From Desulfobacteraceae bacterium (GTDB taxonomy: Bacteria; Desulfobacterota; DSM-4660; Desulfatiglandales; Desulfatiglandaceae): a stretch of DNA of 7,790 nt. Shown here piece after piece: positions 1 to 7,125 of the stretch. The DNA is taken from NCBI GenBank assembly GCA_030612945.1, contig JAUWMY010000102.1, forward strand, positions 1 through 7,790, written 5' to 3'. Made by a program: the position numbers and the translations under genes. The notes beneath the pieces are model-generated. The model had not been told where the DNA came from and did not search any database. It worked only from the letters and a program-made list of their open reading frames with translations. Within the stretch, counting starts at the first letter, position 1. Each line of letters begins with the position of its first letter.

Positions 1-282
1 ACGACCGCCCTTGGGCTGGGAATCCATATGGGAACCACTCATTACAGGAGCAAGGTCGTTATTCTTTCCCTCCCGTTTTCCAAAAATGCTTCCCATCTCA
101 TCGATCGTGATCTCGAGATCCATTTCTTTTAGCCATTCGACAAATAGATCCCTTGCCCGTTTATCCTCGTCAGACAAAGTCAGCCTTTGAATGCCTCCGT
201 TTGGTGTCGCACCAATTTTTGCCATTTCCTCCAGGGTCTCCTGAAGGCGCGTACCATTAACTCTAAGATCTTTGATTTGCAT
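1..282 (-). CDS. N-terminal part of an M20-type zinc amidase (N-carbamoyl-amino-acid hydrolase / allantoate amidohydrolase group), cut by the window edge
   Basis: Reading leftwards from an ATG at 280-282, 94 codons run open to the window edge. The protein begins MQIKDLRVNG and carries GSHMDSQPKGGR at residues 83-94. This matches the GSHxDxxxxGG block of N-carbamoyl-L-amino-acid hydrolases, beta-ureidopropionases and allantoate amidohydrolases. His85 is the expected first metal ligand; the bridging Asp of the following FDG/YDG motif lies outside the window. Family members hydrolyse a C-N amide bond of a ureido or N-acyl amino acid with two divalent metals in the cytoplasm. The start is supported by AGGAG eight bases upstream (minus strand). 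The gene follows the AbgB-like hydrolase in the same direction after 299 bases. The exact substrate cannot be assigned from this fragment; the family call is firm, the subfamily is not. Confidence 0.85.
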   Translation of the reverse strand, partial: MQIKDLRVNGTRLQETLEEMAKIGATPNGGIQRLTLSDEDKRARDLFVEWLKEMDLEITIDEMGSIFGKREGKNNDLAPVMSGSHMDSQPKGGR

Positions 283-369
283 GCTTATTTCTCCTATTTC
301 TTAATGCGCTAATAGACAAAAAAACACAGTCGCCCATGGAAAATATGACAAACTGGGCTTTCCGCATTT

Positions 370-398
370 ATACTAATAGCTTCCCTTTAGCGTGTGAA
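370..398 (-). promoter_or_regulatory. Candidate sigma-70-like promoter for the zinc amidase gene
   Basis: On the minus strand TTCACA (393-398) and TAGTAT (370-375) are separated by exactly 17 bases, matching the consensus boxes at 5/6 and 4/6 positions. Transcription would begin near 363, leaving a leader of about 80 bases before the ATG at 282. Chance matches of this quality are common in AT-rich spacers, so this is only a candidate. The 283-581 gap otherwise holds one hairpin and no gene I can support. Confidence 0.3.
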
Positions 399-485
399 AA
401 TGGTGGCGATGTTCAGTTTTACAGGTGCTATCAGCCGATAAAAACTATAGACCTCATGGCCGGTCCTGAAACTATGTGTGCCCAG

Positions 486-500
486 GTGGGCCGCGCCCAC
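486..500 (-). other. Short GC-rich hairpin downstream of the AbgB-like gene
   Basis: GTGGGC (486-491) and GCCCAC (495-500) form a perfect six-base-pair stem with a CGC loop, about 80 bases beyond the stop of the amidohydrolase gene. No T-run follows on the minus strand, so it does not look like a normal intrinsic terminator. It could slow polymerase or protect the mRNA 3' end, or be chance. Confidence 0.3.
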
Positions 501-581
501 GTGAAAAGACTTCTATCTCAGGGCAGCCAGATTCAAAAAAGTACCACAATGATTGAAACAGAGGCTTACGATTTCCTGGTT

Positions 582-2030
582 TTACTTTTTGTAGTGTGGT
601 TCCATTTGGGATCGAAACTTTTTCATTGTTTTTCGATTCATGTCGATAGGCGGATTAACTTCATCAGGAATAAGCGGCTCATAAGTTCTCCCTGCCAGTC
701 GTTTCAAAAGTTCCAGCTTTGATTGTTCCAATAATCCTGGTTGTAAAAAAAGGTCGACACAAGACGCTGCCAAAACCTTGGAAGCAACCTTCATTGCTTT
801 TTTACCAATGGAAGATCTTGCAGCCGCTGTAACCTGCCAGTTATGCCAGCCGAGACCGACCGGTGCCGCGGTGACCCAAACCATGGCAAATGGGGCAAAC
901 CAGCTGTACTCAGAATTATCCGTGACAACGGAGGACCCTGCCTCAAATGTCAATATGTCTTCCACCAGACCTTTTTCTTCAACTCCCATTTCTCGCTGCA
1001 TCTTTCGCGCAAATTCTTGTTCATCCCTGTCAAATCTGGGAGCCCCCACATCCAGGAAATTCTTATAGAGTAAAGAGGATAGTATTTTGTTGGGAACTTT
1101 TTCGTGGGTAGCGGTCTTGAAATCAATTTTTAAAGTCGTTTCTGTTGCGAGACTGGCCGCCTCAGCACATTTATGAACTCTTTCAACTATACTTCCCATT
1201 TGTTCCGAGTCTGTTATTCTGCCCACCACCCAAACCGTGGAACGATCAGGGACCACTGATGGATATTCAGGACCAACGTCCGAGAAAGTATAGTTGATTG
1301 TATTGGCTGCGTCAGTGGCACCTGGAGGGATGTGTTCCCTTAAAAGCTCAATAGCATGTGCCATCAGCAAGGCACTGTCCATTGCACTTCTACCCATCCA
1401 GGGGGCGTTGCCGTGGGCAGTGCGCCCATGAAAGTGATATTTTACATTGAAATAGGCGTTGCAGGTGTCGCAATTAGCAGAGTTGTGAAACCAGGGGTGC
1501 CAGTCAAGAATGGCATCTACTCCCTGGAAAATTCTTTCCCGTGCCATGAAAGGCTTTCCCACACAGAGTTCCTCAGCGGGCGTGCCGAAAACCATCACTG
1601 TGCCAGGGATGCCCGCTCTTGCAAGCCACTCTTTAACTGCCACGGCAGCCATTATATTGCCAACCCCTAAGAGATTATGCCCGCATCCGTGGCCGGGGGC
1701 TCCTTCCACCACAGGTAATTTTTCAGGAGGCCTCCCAATGTTTAAAAATTGCTGGGACAGACCAGGCAATGCGTCGTACTCACAACTGAAACCAACCACA
1801 GGGCGTCCATGTCCCCACTTAGCCACAAAGGCCGTTGGCATGCCAGCAGCACCTTCCCGAACCTCAAAGCCGTTGTCCCTCAGCACGCCCACCAGAAGTC
1901 GAGAGGAAAGAAATTCTTCGCACCCTAATTCAGCAAAGCTCCATATTGAGTCTGAGTACGAGAAAAAGGAGTCACAATTGTTATCAACCCAAGATAACAC
2001 TAAGTCTTTTCCATCTGTAAAATCTTTCAT
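582..2030 (-). CDS. AbgB-like M20 family metal-dependent amidohydrolase (p-aminobenzoyl-glutamate hydrolase subunit B type)
   Basis: A cytoplasmic di-metal amidohydrolase, 482 residues from the ATG at 2030 or 485 from an in-frame TTG at 2039; E. coli AbgB is about 481. Neither start has a strong Shine-Dalgarno, and the ATG is the default choice. In 485-residue numbering the M20 metal-site blocks are present: GHGCGHN (Cys119, His121), PAEE (Glu156, Glu157), WHP (His181) and a late WHNWQ (His399). The lid-domain AHG with His209 is followed by GRSAMDS. CEYDALPGLSQQ (86-97) and the C-terminal region also resemble AbgB. AbgB normally works with AbgA to split p-aminobenzoyl-glutamate, but no abgA is visible here, so a different acyl-amino-acid or dipeptide substrate is likely. 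An unusual CDTC sits at 190-193 close to the metal His. The gene starts about 160 bases after livF and is probably part of the same cluster. Family assignment is strong; substrate is unknown. Confidence 0.88.
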   Translation of the reverse strand: MKDFTDGKDLVLSWVDNNCDSFFSYSDSIWSFAELGCEEFLSSRLLVGVLRDNGFEVREGAAGMPTAFVAKWGHGRPVVGFSCEYDALPGLSQQFLNIGRPPEKLPVVEGAPGHGCGHNLLGVGNIMAAVAVKEWLARAGIPGTVMVFGTPAEELCVGKPFMARERIFQGVDAILDWHPWFHNSANCDTCNAYFNVKYHFHGRTAHGNAPWMGRSAMDSALLMAHAIELLREHIPPGATDAANTINYTFSDVGPEYPSVVPDRSTVWVVGRITDSEQMGSIVERVHKCAEAASLATETTLKIDFKTATHEKVPNKILSSLLYKNFLDVGAPRFDRDEQEFARKMQREMGVEEKGLVEDILTFEAGSSVVTDNSEYSWFAPFAMVWVTAAPVGLGWHNWQVTAAARSSIGKKAMKVASKVLAASCVDLFLQPGLLEQSKLELLKRLAGRTYEPLIPDEVNPPIDMNRKTMKKFRSQMEPHYKK

Positions 2031-2194
2031 CCTGCTCAACCTGTCCGCTATGATCTTAAGTAAGAAAAACAGTGGGTATCTGTCTTAAAGCCAATGGCCC
2101 GAGGATACTTGCCTAAGACTTTTATGTCCCTAAAGGTTCTGATAATTGGAAGAAAACAATAATGAGTATTGACTTTCGAATGACTCTTCCCTAA

Positions 2195-2899
2195 TCAATA
2201 CCCCAAATAGGCTTTCTTGACATATTCATTATTTATCAAATCCGCCCCTTTTCCTTCCAAGCCCACTTTTCCGTTTTCCAGAATGTAACCGCGAGAAGAC
2301 ATGCCAAGGGCCAGCTTTGCGTTTTGCTCCACCAGCAATATGGTGATTCCCCGCTCCTGGTGAATTTGCCGTATCACTTTAAAGATATCGTTCCTGATAA
2401 CCGGGGCCAGGCCCAGGCTTGGTTCGTCAAGCATAAAAAGTTTGGGAGCCGAAAGGATCCCCCTGGCGATTGCCAGCATTTGGGCTTCGCCTCCGCTCAA
2501 GGTGCCGGCCCACTGGCGTCTTCTTTCCTTCAGACGCGGAAAAAGCTCAAAAACAAAATCTAAGTCTTTTCCCACACCTGAATCTTTCCGGGTAAAAGCA
2601 CCCATCTTGAGGTTTTCCAGCACACTCAGCTCCGGAAAAACCTCCCTGCCTTCGGGCACCTGAATGATTCCCAGCCTCACAATTTGATGCGGCGGCATGG
2701 TATGCAGATCCTGGTCATCAAATCGTATGGTTCCGGTGTGCGGTTTTAAAATTCCTGATATGGTTTTAAGCAAAGTGGACTTGCCGGCGCCGTTTGAACC
2801 TAACAAGGTGACCAATTCACCTTCTTCTACCTTCAGCGAGACACCGTCTATGGCCATTGCCTTACCATAGGAAACTTTAATGTTCTCAATGCTAAGCAT
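2195..2899 (-). CDS. livF: LivF-type ATP-binding protein of the branched-chain amino acid (HAAT) ABC importer
   Basis: One of two ATPases powering the LivHM permease on the inner face of the membrane. Starting at the ATG at 2897-2899 the protein has 234 residues, close to E. coli LivF (237). Visible in order are Walker A GSNGAGKS (34-41), Q-loop Gln80, the intact signature LSGGE (134-138), Walker B LFMLDEPSLGLAP (from 154) and LLVEQN near 188-193, where Gln replaces the usual switch His, as is normal for LivF. It ends with the family-typical AYLGY. The reading frame is open nine codons further upstream, but this start is preferred: GGGAGGGG lies six bases before it, the protein then begins MLSIENIKVSYG as homologues do, and the overlap with livG is only eight bases, which suggests translational coupling. 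Confidence 0.93.
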   Translation of the reverse strand: MLSIENIKVSYGKAMAIDGVSLKVEEGELVTLLGSNGAGKSTLLKTISGILKPHTGTIRFDDQDLHTMPPHQIVRLGIIQVPEGREVFPELSVLENLKMGAFTRKDSGVGKDLDFVFELFPRLKERRRQWAGTLSGGEAQMLAIARGILSAPKLFMLDEPSLGLAPVIRNDIFKVIRQIHQERGITILLVEQNAKLALGMSSRGYILENGKVGLEGKGADLINNEYVKKAYLGY

Positions 2900-3671
2900 C
2901 GGCATCCCCTCCCAGGTAAGCTTCAATCACCTTTGGATCGCTGTAAACTTTCTCGGGCTCGCCCTCGGCTATCTTCTCACCATAATGCAGGACAATCAGC
3001 CGGTGAGAGATCTCCATGATTACTTTCATGACGTGCTCGATTATCATAATAGTGGTCCCTTGCTGATTGATCTTTTTTATAATTTCAACCTGATCGTTCT
3101 GTTCCTTTGGGTTCAGGCCGGAGCTGGGCTCGTCCAGCAAGAGCACTTCCGGGCGGGTTGCCAGGGCACGTGCAATTTCCAATCGCTTGGAAAAAGCATA
3201 GGGCATGTTTTCTGCAAGTTCATCGCGGTATTCCCCGATTCCCACGAAATCGAGAAGTTCCTCTGCCTTAACGCAGGCGTCCTTGTTATCAGTAAAGGCG
3301 CCGGAGCGCTTAAAGAGGGAGCCCCATGCCAGGCTCCATGGACCGTATGTCTTTCGATTGACCATGGCCGTGAGGACATTTTCTATGACCGTAAGCGTTT
3401 TGAAGATACGCACTATCTGGAATGTCCGGGCAATACCCATCTTGTTAAGTGAATGTGTCTTTAATCTGGTTATGTTTTTGCCCTGGTAAAGAATATTTCC
3501 ATTGGTAGGAGGAAAAACTCCGCTGATCAAGTTGATAAGAGTTGTTTTACCTGCTCCATTGGGACCAATAAGGCCCATGATTTCGCCTTTGACCAGAGAG
3601 AAACTCACTTCTTTGACAGCACAGAGGCCCCCGAACCACTTGGACAATTTGTCAGTACGCAGGATATCCAT
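2892..3671 (-). CDS. livG: LivG-type ATP-binding protein of the HAAT ABC importer, with an altered ABC signature
   Basis: The second ATPase of the importer, 259 residues, the usual LivG length. Walker A GPNGAGKT is at 36-43, Q-loop Gln85 in ARTFQ, Walker B VLLLDEP at 176-182 and switch His213 in IIEH. The C-terminus GEKIAEGEPEKVYSDPKV and AYLGG are typical of LivG. The signature region reads MPYAFSKRLEIARAL (156-170). LivG proteins normally have a form such as L-P/S-Y-G-x-x-R-R-L-E-I, so the conserved Gly is Ala here. The start is firm: AGGAGG lies five bases before the ATG and overlaps the livM stop codon, so the two genes are nine bases apart. The 3' end overlaps livF by eight bases. Everything but the signature indicates a working ATPase. 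Confidence 0.93.
   Translation of the reverse strand: MDILRTDKLSKWFGGLCAVKEVSFSLVKGEIMGLIGPNGAGKTTLINLISGVFPPTNGNILYQGKNITRLKTHSLNKMGIARTFQIVRIFKTLTVIENVLTAMVNRKTYGPWSLAWGSLFKRSGAFTDNKDACVKAEELLDFVGIGEYRDELAENMPYAFSKRLEIARALATRPEVLLLDEPSSGLNPKEQNDQVEIIKKINQQGTTIMIIEHVMKVIMEISHRLIVLHYGEKIAEGEPEKVYSDPKVIEAYLGGDADA
2906..2913 (-). promoter_or_regulatory. Ribosome binding site that decides the livF start
   Basis: GGGAGGGG on the minus strand, inside the 3' end of livG, lies six bases before the ATG at 2899. An upstream in-frame ATG at 2905 would directly abut this site, and the one at 2926 lies before it, so 2899 is the best-placed start. Confidence 0.7.
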
Positions 3672-3680
3672 TTGTTCCTC

Positions 3681-4664
3681 CTATTGCCCTGTGTCGCCCG
3701 AACGTCTATAATGGGAAAAAAGGCCCACCACGCCTTCTCGCATAAACAATATGGTTATTATAAGCAGAAAACCGTAAATCACCATACGCACATTTAGTTT
3801 GACCATATCTTCTACGAAGCGGAGTCCTTCTGACAAAAATGTAAGGAGAATTGCTCCTACTACAGGTCCGGCAAGTGTGCCCAATCCGCCCAGCATGGTC
3901 ATGGTCAATATAGTAAAGGTTTCTCCTAATGACAGTGTATCGGGGCTCACAAGACGCTGGTAATGCGCAAAGAGAGCTCCCGCAAATCCTGCAAAAAATG
4001 CGCTTATCGTGAAAACAGCAAGTTTGTACCGGGTTGTATCTACACCGATACTCTCAGCCCCAGGCTCATCATCGCGCATCGACTTTAGTGTGATACCGAA
4101 CTCTGATTGGACCAGTCTTTTAAAGCAAAAGAGGGTCAAGAAGATGGCAATCAGTAGAACATAGTAAAAATTCCTTTCGGATGTGAACTCTATGGAAAAG
4201 CCAGGTGATAACTTGATAGCTGTAAGTGGAGGTATGCCGTATAAACCGAGGGAACCCCTGGTCAGTTCCACCCAGTTCATAGCCACCAGCCTCAGGATCT
4301 CGGCAAAACCGATGGTTGTAATGGCCAGATAGGGTCCACTGAGCCTGATTGAGGGAATGCCAAGAAGCAAACCGAAAAACGCCGACACAAAACCTCCCAT
4401 AAATAGACCGATCCAAGGGCTGATACCCACTTTCATAACCAATAATGCGCTGGTATAAGCCCCAATCCCATAGAATGCAGCGTGTCCCAAGTTAATCTGG
4501 CCTGCGTAACCGGTAAGGAGATTCCAGCTTGAAGTAAGCATCACAAAGATACCCGCCATAACCATCAAATGCAAAAAGTATCGGTCGCTGATCACCAGGG
4601 GAATGGCAAATAAAACTGCTATTCCCAAGGCTTTCCAGAGTTTATTGTATTTATCCTGGCTCAT
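3681..4664 (-). CDS. livM: LivM-type permease of the HAAT ABC importer
   Basis: One of two inner-membrane subunits forming the translocation path. It has 327 residues, the short form of LivM; the E. coli protein is about 100 residues longer. It is strongly hydrophobic throughout, with roughly eight to ten membrane segments beginning near residues 11-26 and 29-50. Recognisable LivM blocks are GYAGQINLGHAAFYGIGAY (52-70), GSLGLYGIP (137-145), a cytoplasmic loop SMRDDEPGAESIGVD (195-209) that should contact the ATPases, and MLGGLGTLAGPVVGA (257-271). The ATG overlaps the livH stop as ATGA, with AGGGAGGG just upstream, which points to coupled translation and equal amounts of the two permeases. 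Identity is clear; the transported compound is not. Confidence 0.94.
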   Translation of the reverse strand: MSQDKYNKLWKALGIAVLFAIPLVISDRYFLHLMVMAGIFVMLTSSWNLLTGYAGQINLGHAAFYGIGAYTSALLVMKVGISPWIGLFMGGFVSAFFGLLLGIPSIRLSGPYLAITTIGFAEILRLVAMNWVELTRGSLGLYGIPPLTAIKLSPGFSIEFTSERNFYYVLLIAIFLTLFCFKRLVQSEFGITLKSMRDDEPGAESIGVDTTRYKLAVFTISAFFAGFAGALFAHYQRLVSPDTLSLGETFTILTMTMLGGLGTLAGPVVGAILLTFLSEGLRFVEDMVKLNVRMVIYGFLLIITILFMREGVVGLFSHYRRSGDTGQ

Positions 4665-5542
4665 GTTCCCTCCCTTCGTCCAAAAAGACCGTTGGGTCTG
4701 ATCAAAAGCACCAGAATAATGATGACAAAGCCAATGGAATTCTTATACTGCATTGAAATATAGCTTCCCCCAAGTGTTTCTGCTACGCCTAGTATGAAAC
4801 CTCCAAAAACAGCCCCACGCAGATTTCCCATGCCCCCCAAAATGGTTACCACAAAGGCTTTTAGCGTTGGCAAAGCTCCCATGGTGGGAAAGACGGCAAA
4901 AAGCGTACCGTATAAAACGCCGGCAATTCCGGCTATGCCGGCACCCAGGGCAAATGTCAATGTATAGACATGGCTAATATCGATACCCATTAAGAGAGCT
5001 GCATTTCTATTCTGGCTTGTGGCGCGGATAGCAATGCCCGTCTGGGTGCGATTTAAAAATAAATGCAAAAATCCCATGGCAATGCATGAAAAAGCCAGAC
5101 AAAACAGCCGTAGAATACTGGTGGAAAAAAGGCCCAGATTGACCGTGGCGCTCCCAAATGGATCTTGCAGCATGCGGGGTGTAGCACCGAAAACAAGCTG
5201 GGACAGGTTCTCTAAAACAATAAACAGACCGATAGAGACCATAATTATGTCGATATCGGTTCTGCGGGTTAAAAGCGGCCTGAAAACCAGCCGTTCCGTT
5301 ATTACGCCGAGTATACCCACCGCTGCAGCCGCTGCCACAATGGAACCTATCCATCCGAACCAGCCCGGCAACCAGGCCATGACAAATACAGCCGCATAAG
5401 CACCAACCATAGAATAATCACCATGGGCGAAATTACAAATTTTCATTACACCGAAGATCATGGTCAGGCCAATAGCGATCAGGCTGTAAATACTGCCTAT
5501 GATAATGCCATTTACTACCTGTTGAACAAATAAAGATTCCAT
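4661..5542 (-). CDS. livH: LivH-type permease of the HAAT ABC importer
   Basis: The partner permease of LivM, 293 residues, normal for LivH. It begins MESLFVQQVVNGIIIGSIYS, and the family block KICNFAHGDYSMVGAY is at 34-49. A cytoplasmic coupling loop GIAIRATSQNRNAALLMGID is at 169-188, ILGGMGNLRGAVFGG at 234-248 and the C-terminal LIRPNGLFGRR at 280-290. About eight membrane helices are evident by hydrophobicity. The start at 5542 has a modest GGCGG seven bases upstream, weaker than the sites of livK, livM and livG. It follows livK after 181 bases of repeat-rich spacer, so permease expression may be set lower than that of the binding protein. Confidence 0.94.
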   Translation of the reverse strand: MESLFVQQVVNGIIIGSIYSLIAIGLTMIFGVMKICNFAHGDYSMVGAYAAVFVMAWLPGWFGWIGSIVAAAAAVGILGVITERLVFRPLLTRRTDIDIIMVSIGLFIVLENLSQLVFGATPRMLQDPFGSATVNLGLFSTSILRLFCLAFSCIAMGFLHLFLNRTQTGIAIRATSQNRNAALLMGIDISHVYTLTFALGAGIAGIAGVLYGTLFAVFPTMGALPTLKAFVVTILGGMGNLRGAVFGGFILGVAETLGGSYISMQYKNSIGFVIIILVLLIRPNGLFGRREGT

Positions 5543-5585
5543 TGAATTACCGCCATAGTATTTCTAATTGAGGATTGCAGATCAC

Positions 5586-5620
5586 GGATTAATGGAGTGA
5601 TGGATTAATGGAGTGATGGA
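5586..5620. repeat. Tandem 16-base repeat, about 2.2 copies, between livK and livH
   Basis: GGATTAATGGAGTGAT occurs perfectly at 5586-5601 and 5602-5617 and continues with GGA into a third partial copy. No reading frame uses it. Short words of this kind can belong to dispersed intergenic repeats or arise by slippage; which of these applies cannot be told from one copy. Confidence 0.85.
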
Positions 5621-5653
5621 AAAAGGCCGGATTTTAAGCTTTTTCAGCACTCC
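5610..5653 (-). repeat. Long imperfect inverted repeat (potential mRNA stem-loop) in the livK-livH spacer
   Basis: The arm at 5610-5625 (GGAGTGATGGAAAAAG, plus strand) is complementary to the arm at 5639-5653 (CTTTTTCAGCACTCC), giving 14 pairs with one mismatch and one bulged base around a 13-base loop. Both arm motifs are duplicated nearby: GGAGTGAT in the tandem repeat and AGCACTCC at 5646-5653 and 5654-5661. Alternative pairings are therefore possible. It lies about 60 bases after the livK stop and has no following T-run on the minus strand, so it is better viewed as a pausing or mRNA-protecting structure than a terminator. Confidence 0.6.
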
Positions 5654-5670
5654 AGCACTCCAAAAACCCA

Positions 5671-5710
5671 TAAACTTCAGGAACTTTAGATCATTTAGAA
5701 CTTCGAACTT
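5671..5710. repeat. AACTT / TTTAGA word repeats just after livK
   Basis: AACTT occurs four times in about 40 bases, three of them within GAACTT, and TTTAGA occurs at 5685-5690 and 5694-5699. The words are too short to be called a defined element. They add to the low-complexity character of this spacer, in which I see no gene. Confidence 0.4.
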
Positions 5711-5723
5711 ATTTTTAAAAAGA

Positions 5724-6944
5724 CTACTTGCACTTCCTCTGAGCCCACGGCTTGGGATTCTGGTACTTTGCGGCCGCCTTTTCAGGAGGATATATCACGT
5801 GCAGCCCCGGTTTGCAGTCCTTAAGCTGAACCTGTACCGGGCTGGGAAACACCGTGTATACCTGGCCGTCCTTGCCAAAGGTGACCCTGCCCTGGGTGAG
5901 TTTAATATCCGTTGTTGTCAGTGCGTCTCTGATCTTGTTTCGATCCTTGCTGAGATTACCGGTGGGCTTGCCGGCCCGCTTAACGGCATCGAAAATAACC
6001 ATAAGGTTGTCATAGCCCTGGCTGGAAAAGATACCCGGACGTGCGCCAGGATACTTTTTCTGGTAGGCATTGACAAATGCGGCAGTCTCGGGATCCTTCA
6101 TATTCAAAGTAGGTTCAAGAGATGACCCCATGGCATATTCACAGATAGAGCCGCTCATCTTGAAATAGGCTTCGGTAAACTGTCCCCCAACGCCGATCCA
6201 CTGTGTTAGAAAATTCAGTTCTTTGGCCTGCTTTTGAATCAATGAGGCTTCAGTGGTGGAGGCGATATTAAAGGTTACATCGGGTTTAAGATTTTTGAGC
6301 TTGCTTATCTGGGTAGTAAAATCGGTATCGCCTATTTCAAAATAAAGGTGCGCCAGTTCCTTTGCGCCGATCTTTTTTGCAATCCCGGACCAGATTTCCT
6401 CGCCGTCACGGCCATAATCACTGTTTTCCATAAAAAAAGCCACGGTTTTTGGTTTCTTTACCTTTTCCAGCCACAGGTTAATACCATTTAAAAACATGGG
6501 GCTGTTGGGGCTTGTTCGAAAAACATACTTTAAGCCTCGGTTGGTGATGGTGGGGCTGATAGCAATGGCAACCACAACCGGACACTTCTCCATATTACAG
6601 ATATCGGAGGTTGCTATGTTCACGGAACTGCAATAACCGCCGCCGACAACCAGGACCTTGTTTCTTGTGAGAAGCTTCTTTACTGCAGACAAACCCTTGT
6701 CCGGTTTGCATTCGCTGTCGCCGAAAATCAACTCTATTTCCTTTCCAAAGAGCCCGCCCCCGGTATTGATTTCGTCTAAGGCCAGGAGCATTCCCTTTTT
6801 CATTTCACCGGCGTTAAAGGCCAAAGATCCGGTAAAAGGCCCGAGAATGCCTATTTTAATGGTTTTTGGCGCTGCTGCAGCCGGTCCTGCCACTGCAACT
6901 ACCATTGCCCCAACGAGCAACAAAGATAAAAATCTTTTTAACAT
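5724..6944 (-). CDS. livK: Periplasmic substrate-binding protein of the HAAT ABC importer (LivK-like, Peripla_BP_6 family)
   Basis: This protein captures the transported compound in the periplasm and delivers it to LivHM. It has 406 residues. An N-terminal signal peptide has a basic MLKR, a hydrophobic core and an AAAA region, with probable cleavage near residues 24-26; no lipobox Cys is present. The mature part opens with TIKIGILGPFTGSLAFNAGE, the standard start of this family, and includes GLFGKEIELIFGDSE (64-78), YVFRTSPNS (140-148) and NSDYGRDGEE (174-183), as in other type I amino-acid or amide binding proteins. Seven cysteines remain in the mature protein (79, 105, 116, 121, 268, 377, 405), more than usual, so disulfides are possible. 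The start is firm: AGGAGGT (6951-6957) lies six bases upstream. The family is certain, but ligand class (branched-chain amino acid, amide, urea or another) cannot be read from sequence. Confidence 0.93.
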   Translation of the reverse strand: MLKRFLSLLLVGAMVVAVAGPAAAAPKTIKIGILGPFTGSLAFNAGEMKKGMLLALDEINTGGGLFGKEIELIFGDSECKPDKGLSAVKKLLTRNKVLVVGGGYCSSVNIATSDICNMEKCPVVVAIAISPTITNRGLKYVFRTSPNSPMFLNGINLWLEKVKKPKTVAFFMENSDYGRDGEEIWSGIAKKIGAKELAHLYFEIGDTDFTTQISKLKNLKPDVTFNIASTTEASLIQKQAKELNFLTQWIGVGGQFTEAYFKMSGSICEYAMGSSLEPTLNMKDPETAAFVNAYQKKYPGARPGIFSSQGYDNLMVIFDAVKRAGKPTGNLSKDRNKIRDALTTTDIKLTQGRVTFGKDGQVYTVFPSPVQVQLKDCKPGLHVIYPPEKAAAKYQNPKPWAQRKCK

Positions 6945-6983
6945 TTCTGCACCTCCTCTTTAGTTTGAAAGTTAATTAATCGC

Positions 6984-7012
6984 TATAAACCACCACCTCT
7001 ATTAATAGTGAA
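6984..7012 (-). promoter_or_regulatory. Weak candidate promoter for livK
   Basis: On the minus strand TTCACT (7007-7012) and TTTATA (6984-6989) are spaced by 17 bases, which would give a leader of roughly 30 bases containing the strong livK ribosome binding site. The -10 box matches consensus poorly. A perfect ten-base palindrome CTATTAATAG (6999-7008) overlaps the -35 end and could be an operator half-site pair or chance. A separate promoter here would explain a transporter expressed apart from the aminotransferase. Confidence 0.22.
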
Positions 7013-7016
7013 CTGA

Positions 7017-7029
7017 GGGGCTTTGCCCC
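7017..7029 (-). other. GC-rich hairpin between the small unknown gene and livK
   Basis: GGGGC (7017-7021) and GCCCC (7025-7029) form a perfect five-base-pair stem around TTT. It lies about 100 bases after the stop of the 106-residue gene and just upstream of the possible livK promoter. No U-run follows, so a terminator or attenuator role is possible but unproven. Confidence 0.35.
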
Positions 7030-7125
7030 CATTGGAATTATGGAATAGCAGTCGTTTAAAGCTCTATTATTTCAATCAACTGTAGAAACCCCGACTAAAC
7101 AGGAAAGTAAATTGGATACTTCCCA

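Noticed and set aside
336..722. Plus-strand open frame of 128 codons across the 283-581 spacer and the end of the AbgB-like gene
   Set aside because: Half of it is antisense to the conserved hydrolase, it has no ribosome binding site, and its composition resembles no protein family.
2063..2083. Possible terminator between livF and the AbgB-like gene (ACAG/CTGT stem followed by a T-run on the minus strand)
   Set aside because: The stem is only four pairs with a seven-base loop, too weak to call.
1510..2088. Plus-strand open frame of 192 codons opposite the AbgB-like gene
   Set aside because: The minus strand encodes conserved metal-site motifs here; this frame is Pro/Ser/Thr-rich shadow sequence without a recognisable domain.
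2900..2926. Longer livF with nine extra N-terminal residues
   Set aside because: The upstream ATG is poorly placed relative to the ribosome binding site, and family members begin at the MLSIENI position.
2880..3452. Plus-strand open frame of 190 codons opposite livG
   Set aside because: Antisense shadow of a clear ABC ATPase; no family features and no ribosome binding site.
5613..6125. Plus-strand open frame of 170 codons opposite the end of livK
   Set aside because: Begins in the repeat spacer and runs antisense to the conserved binding protein; no supporting motif.
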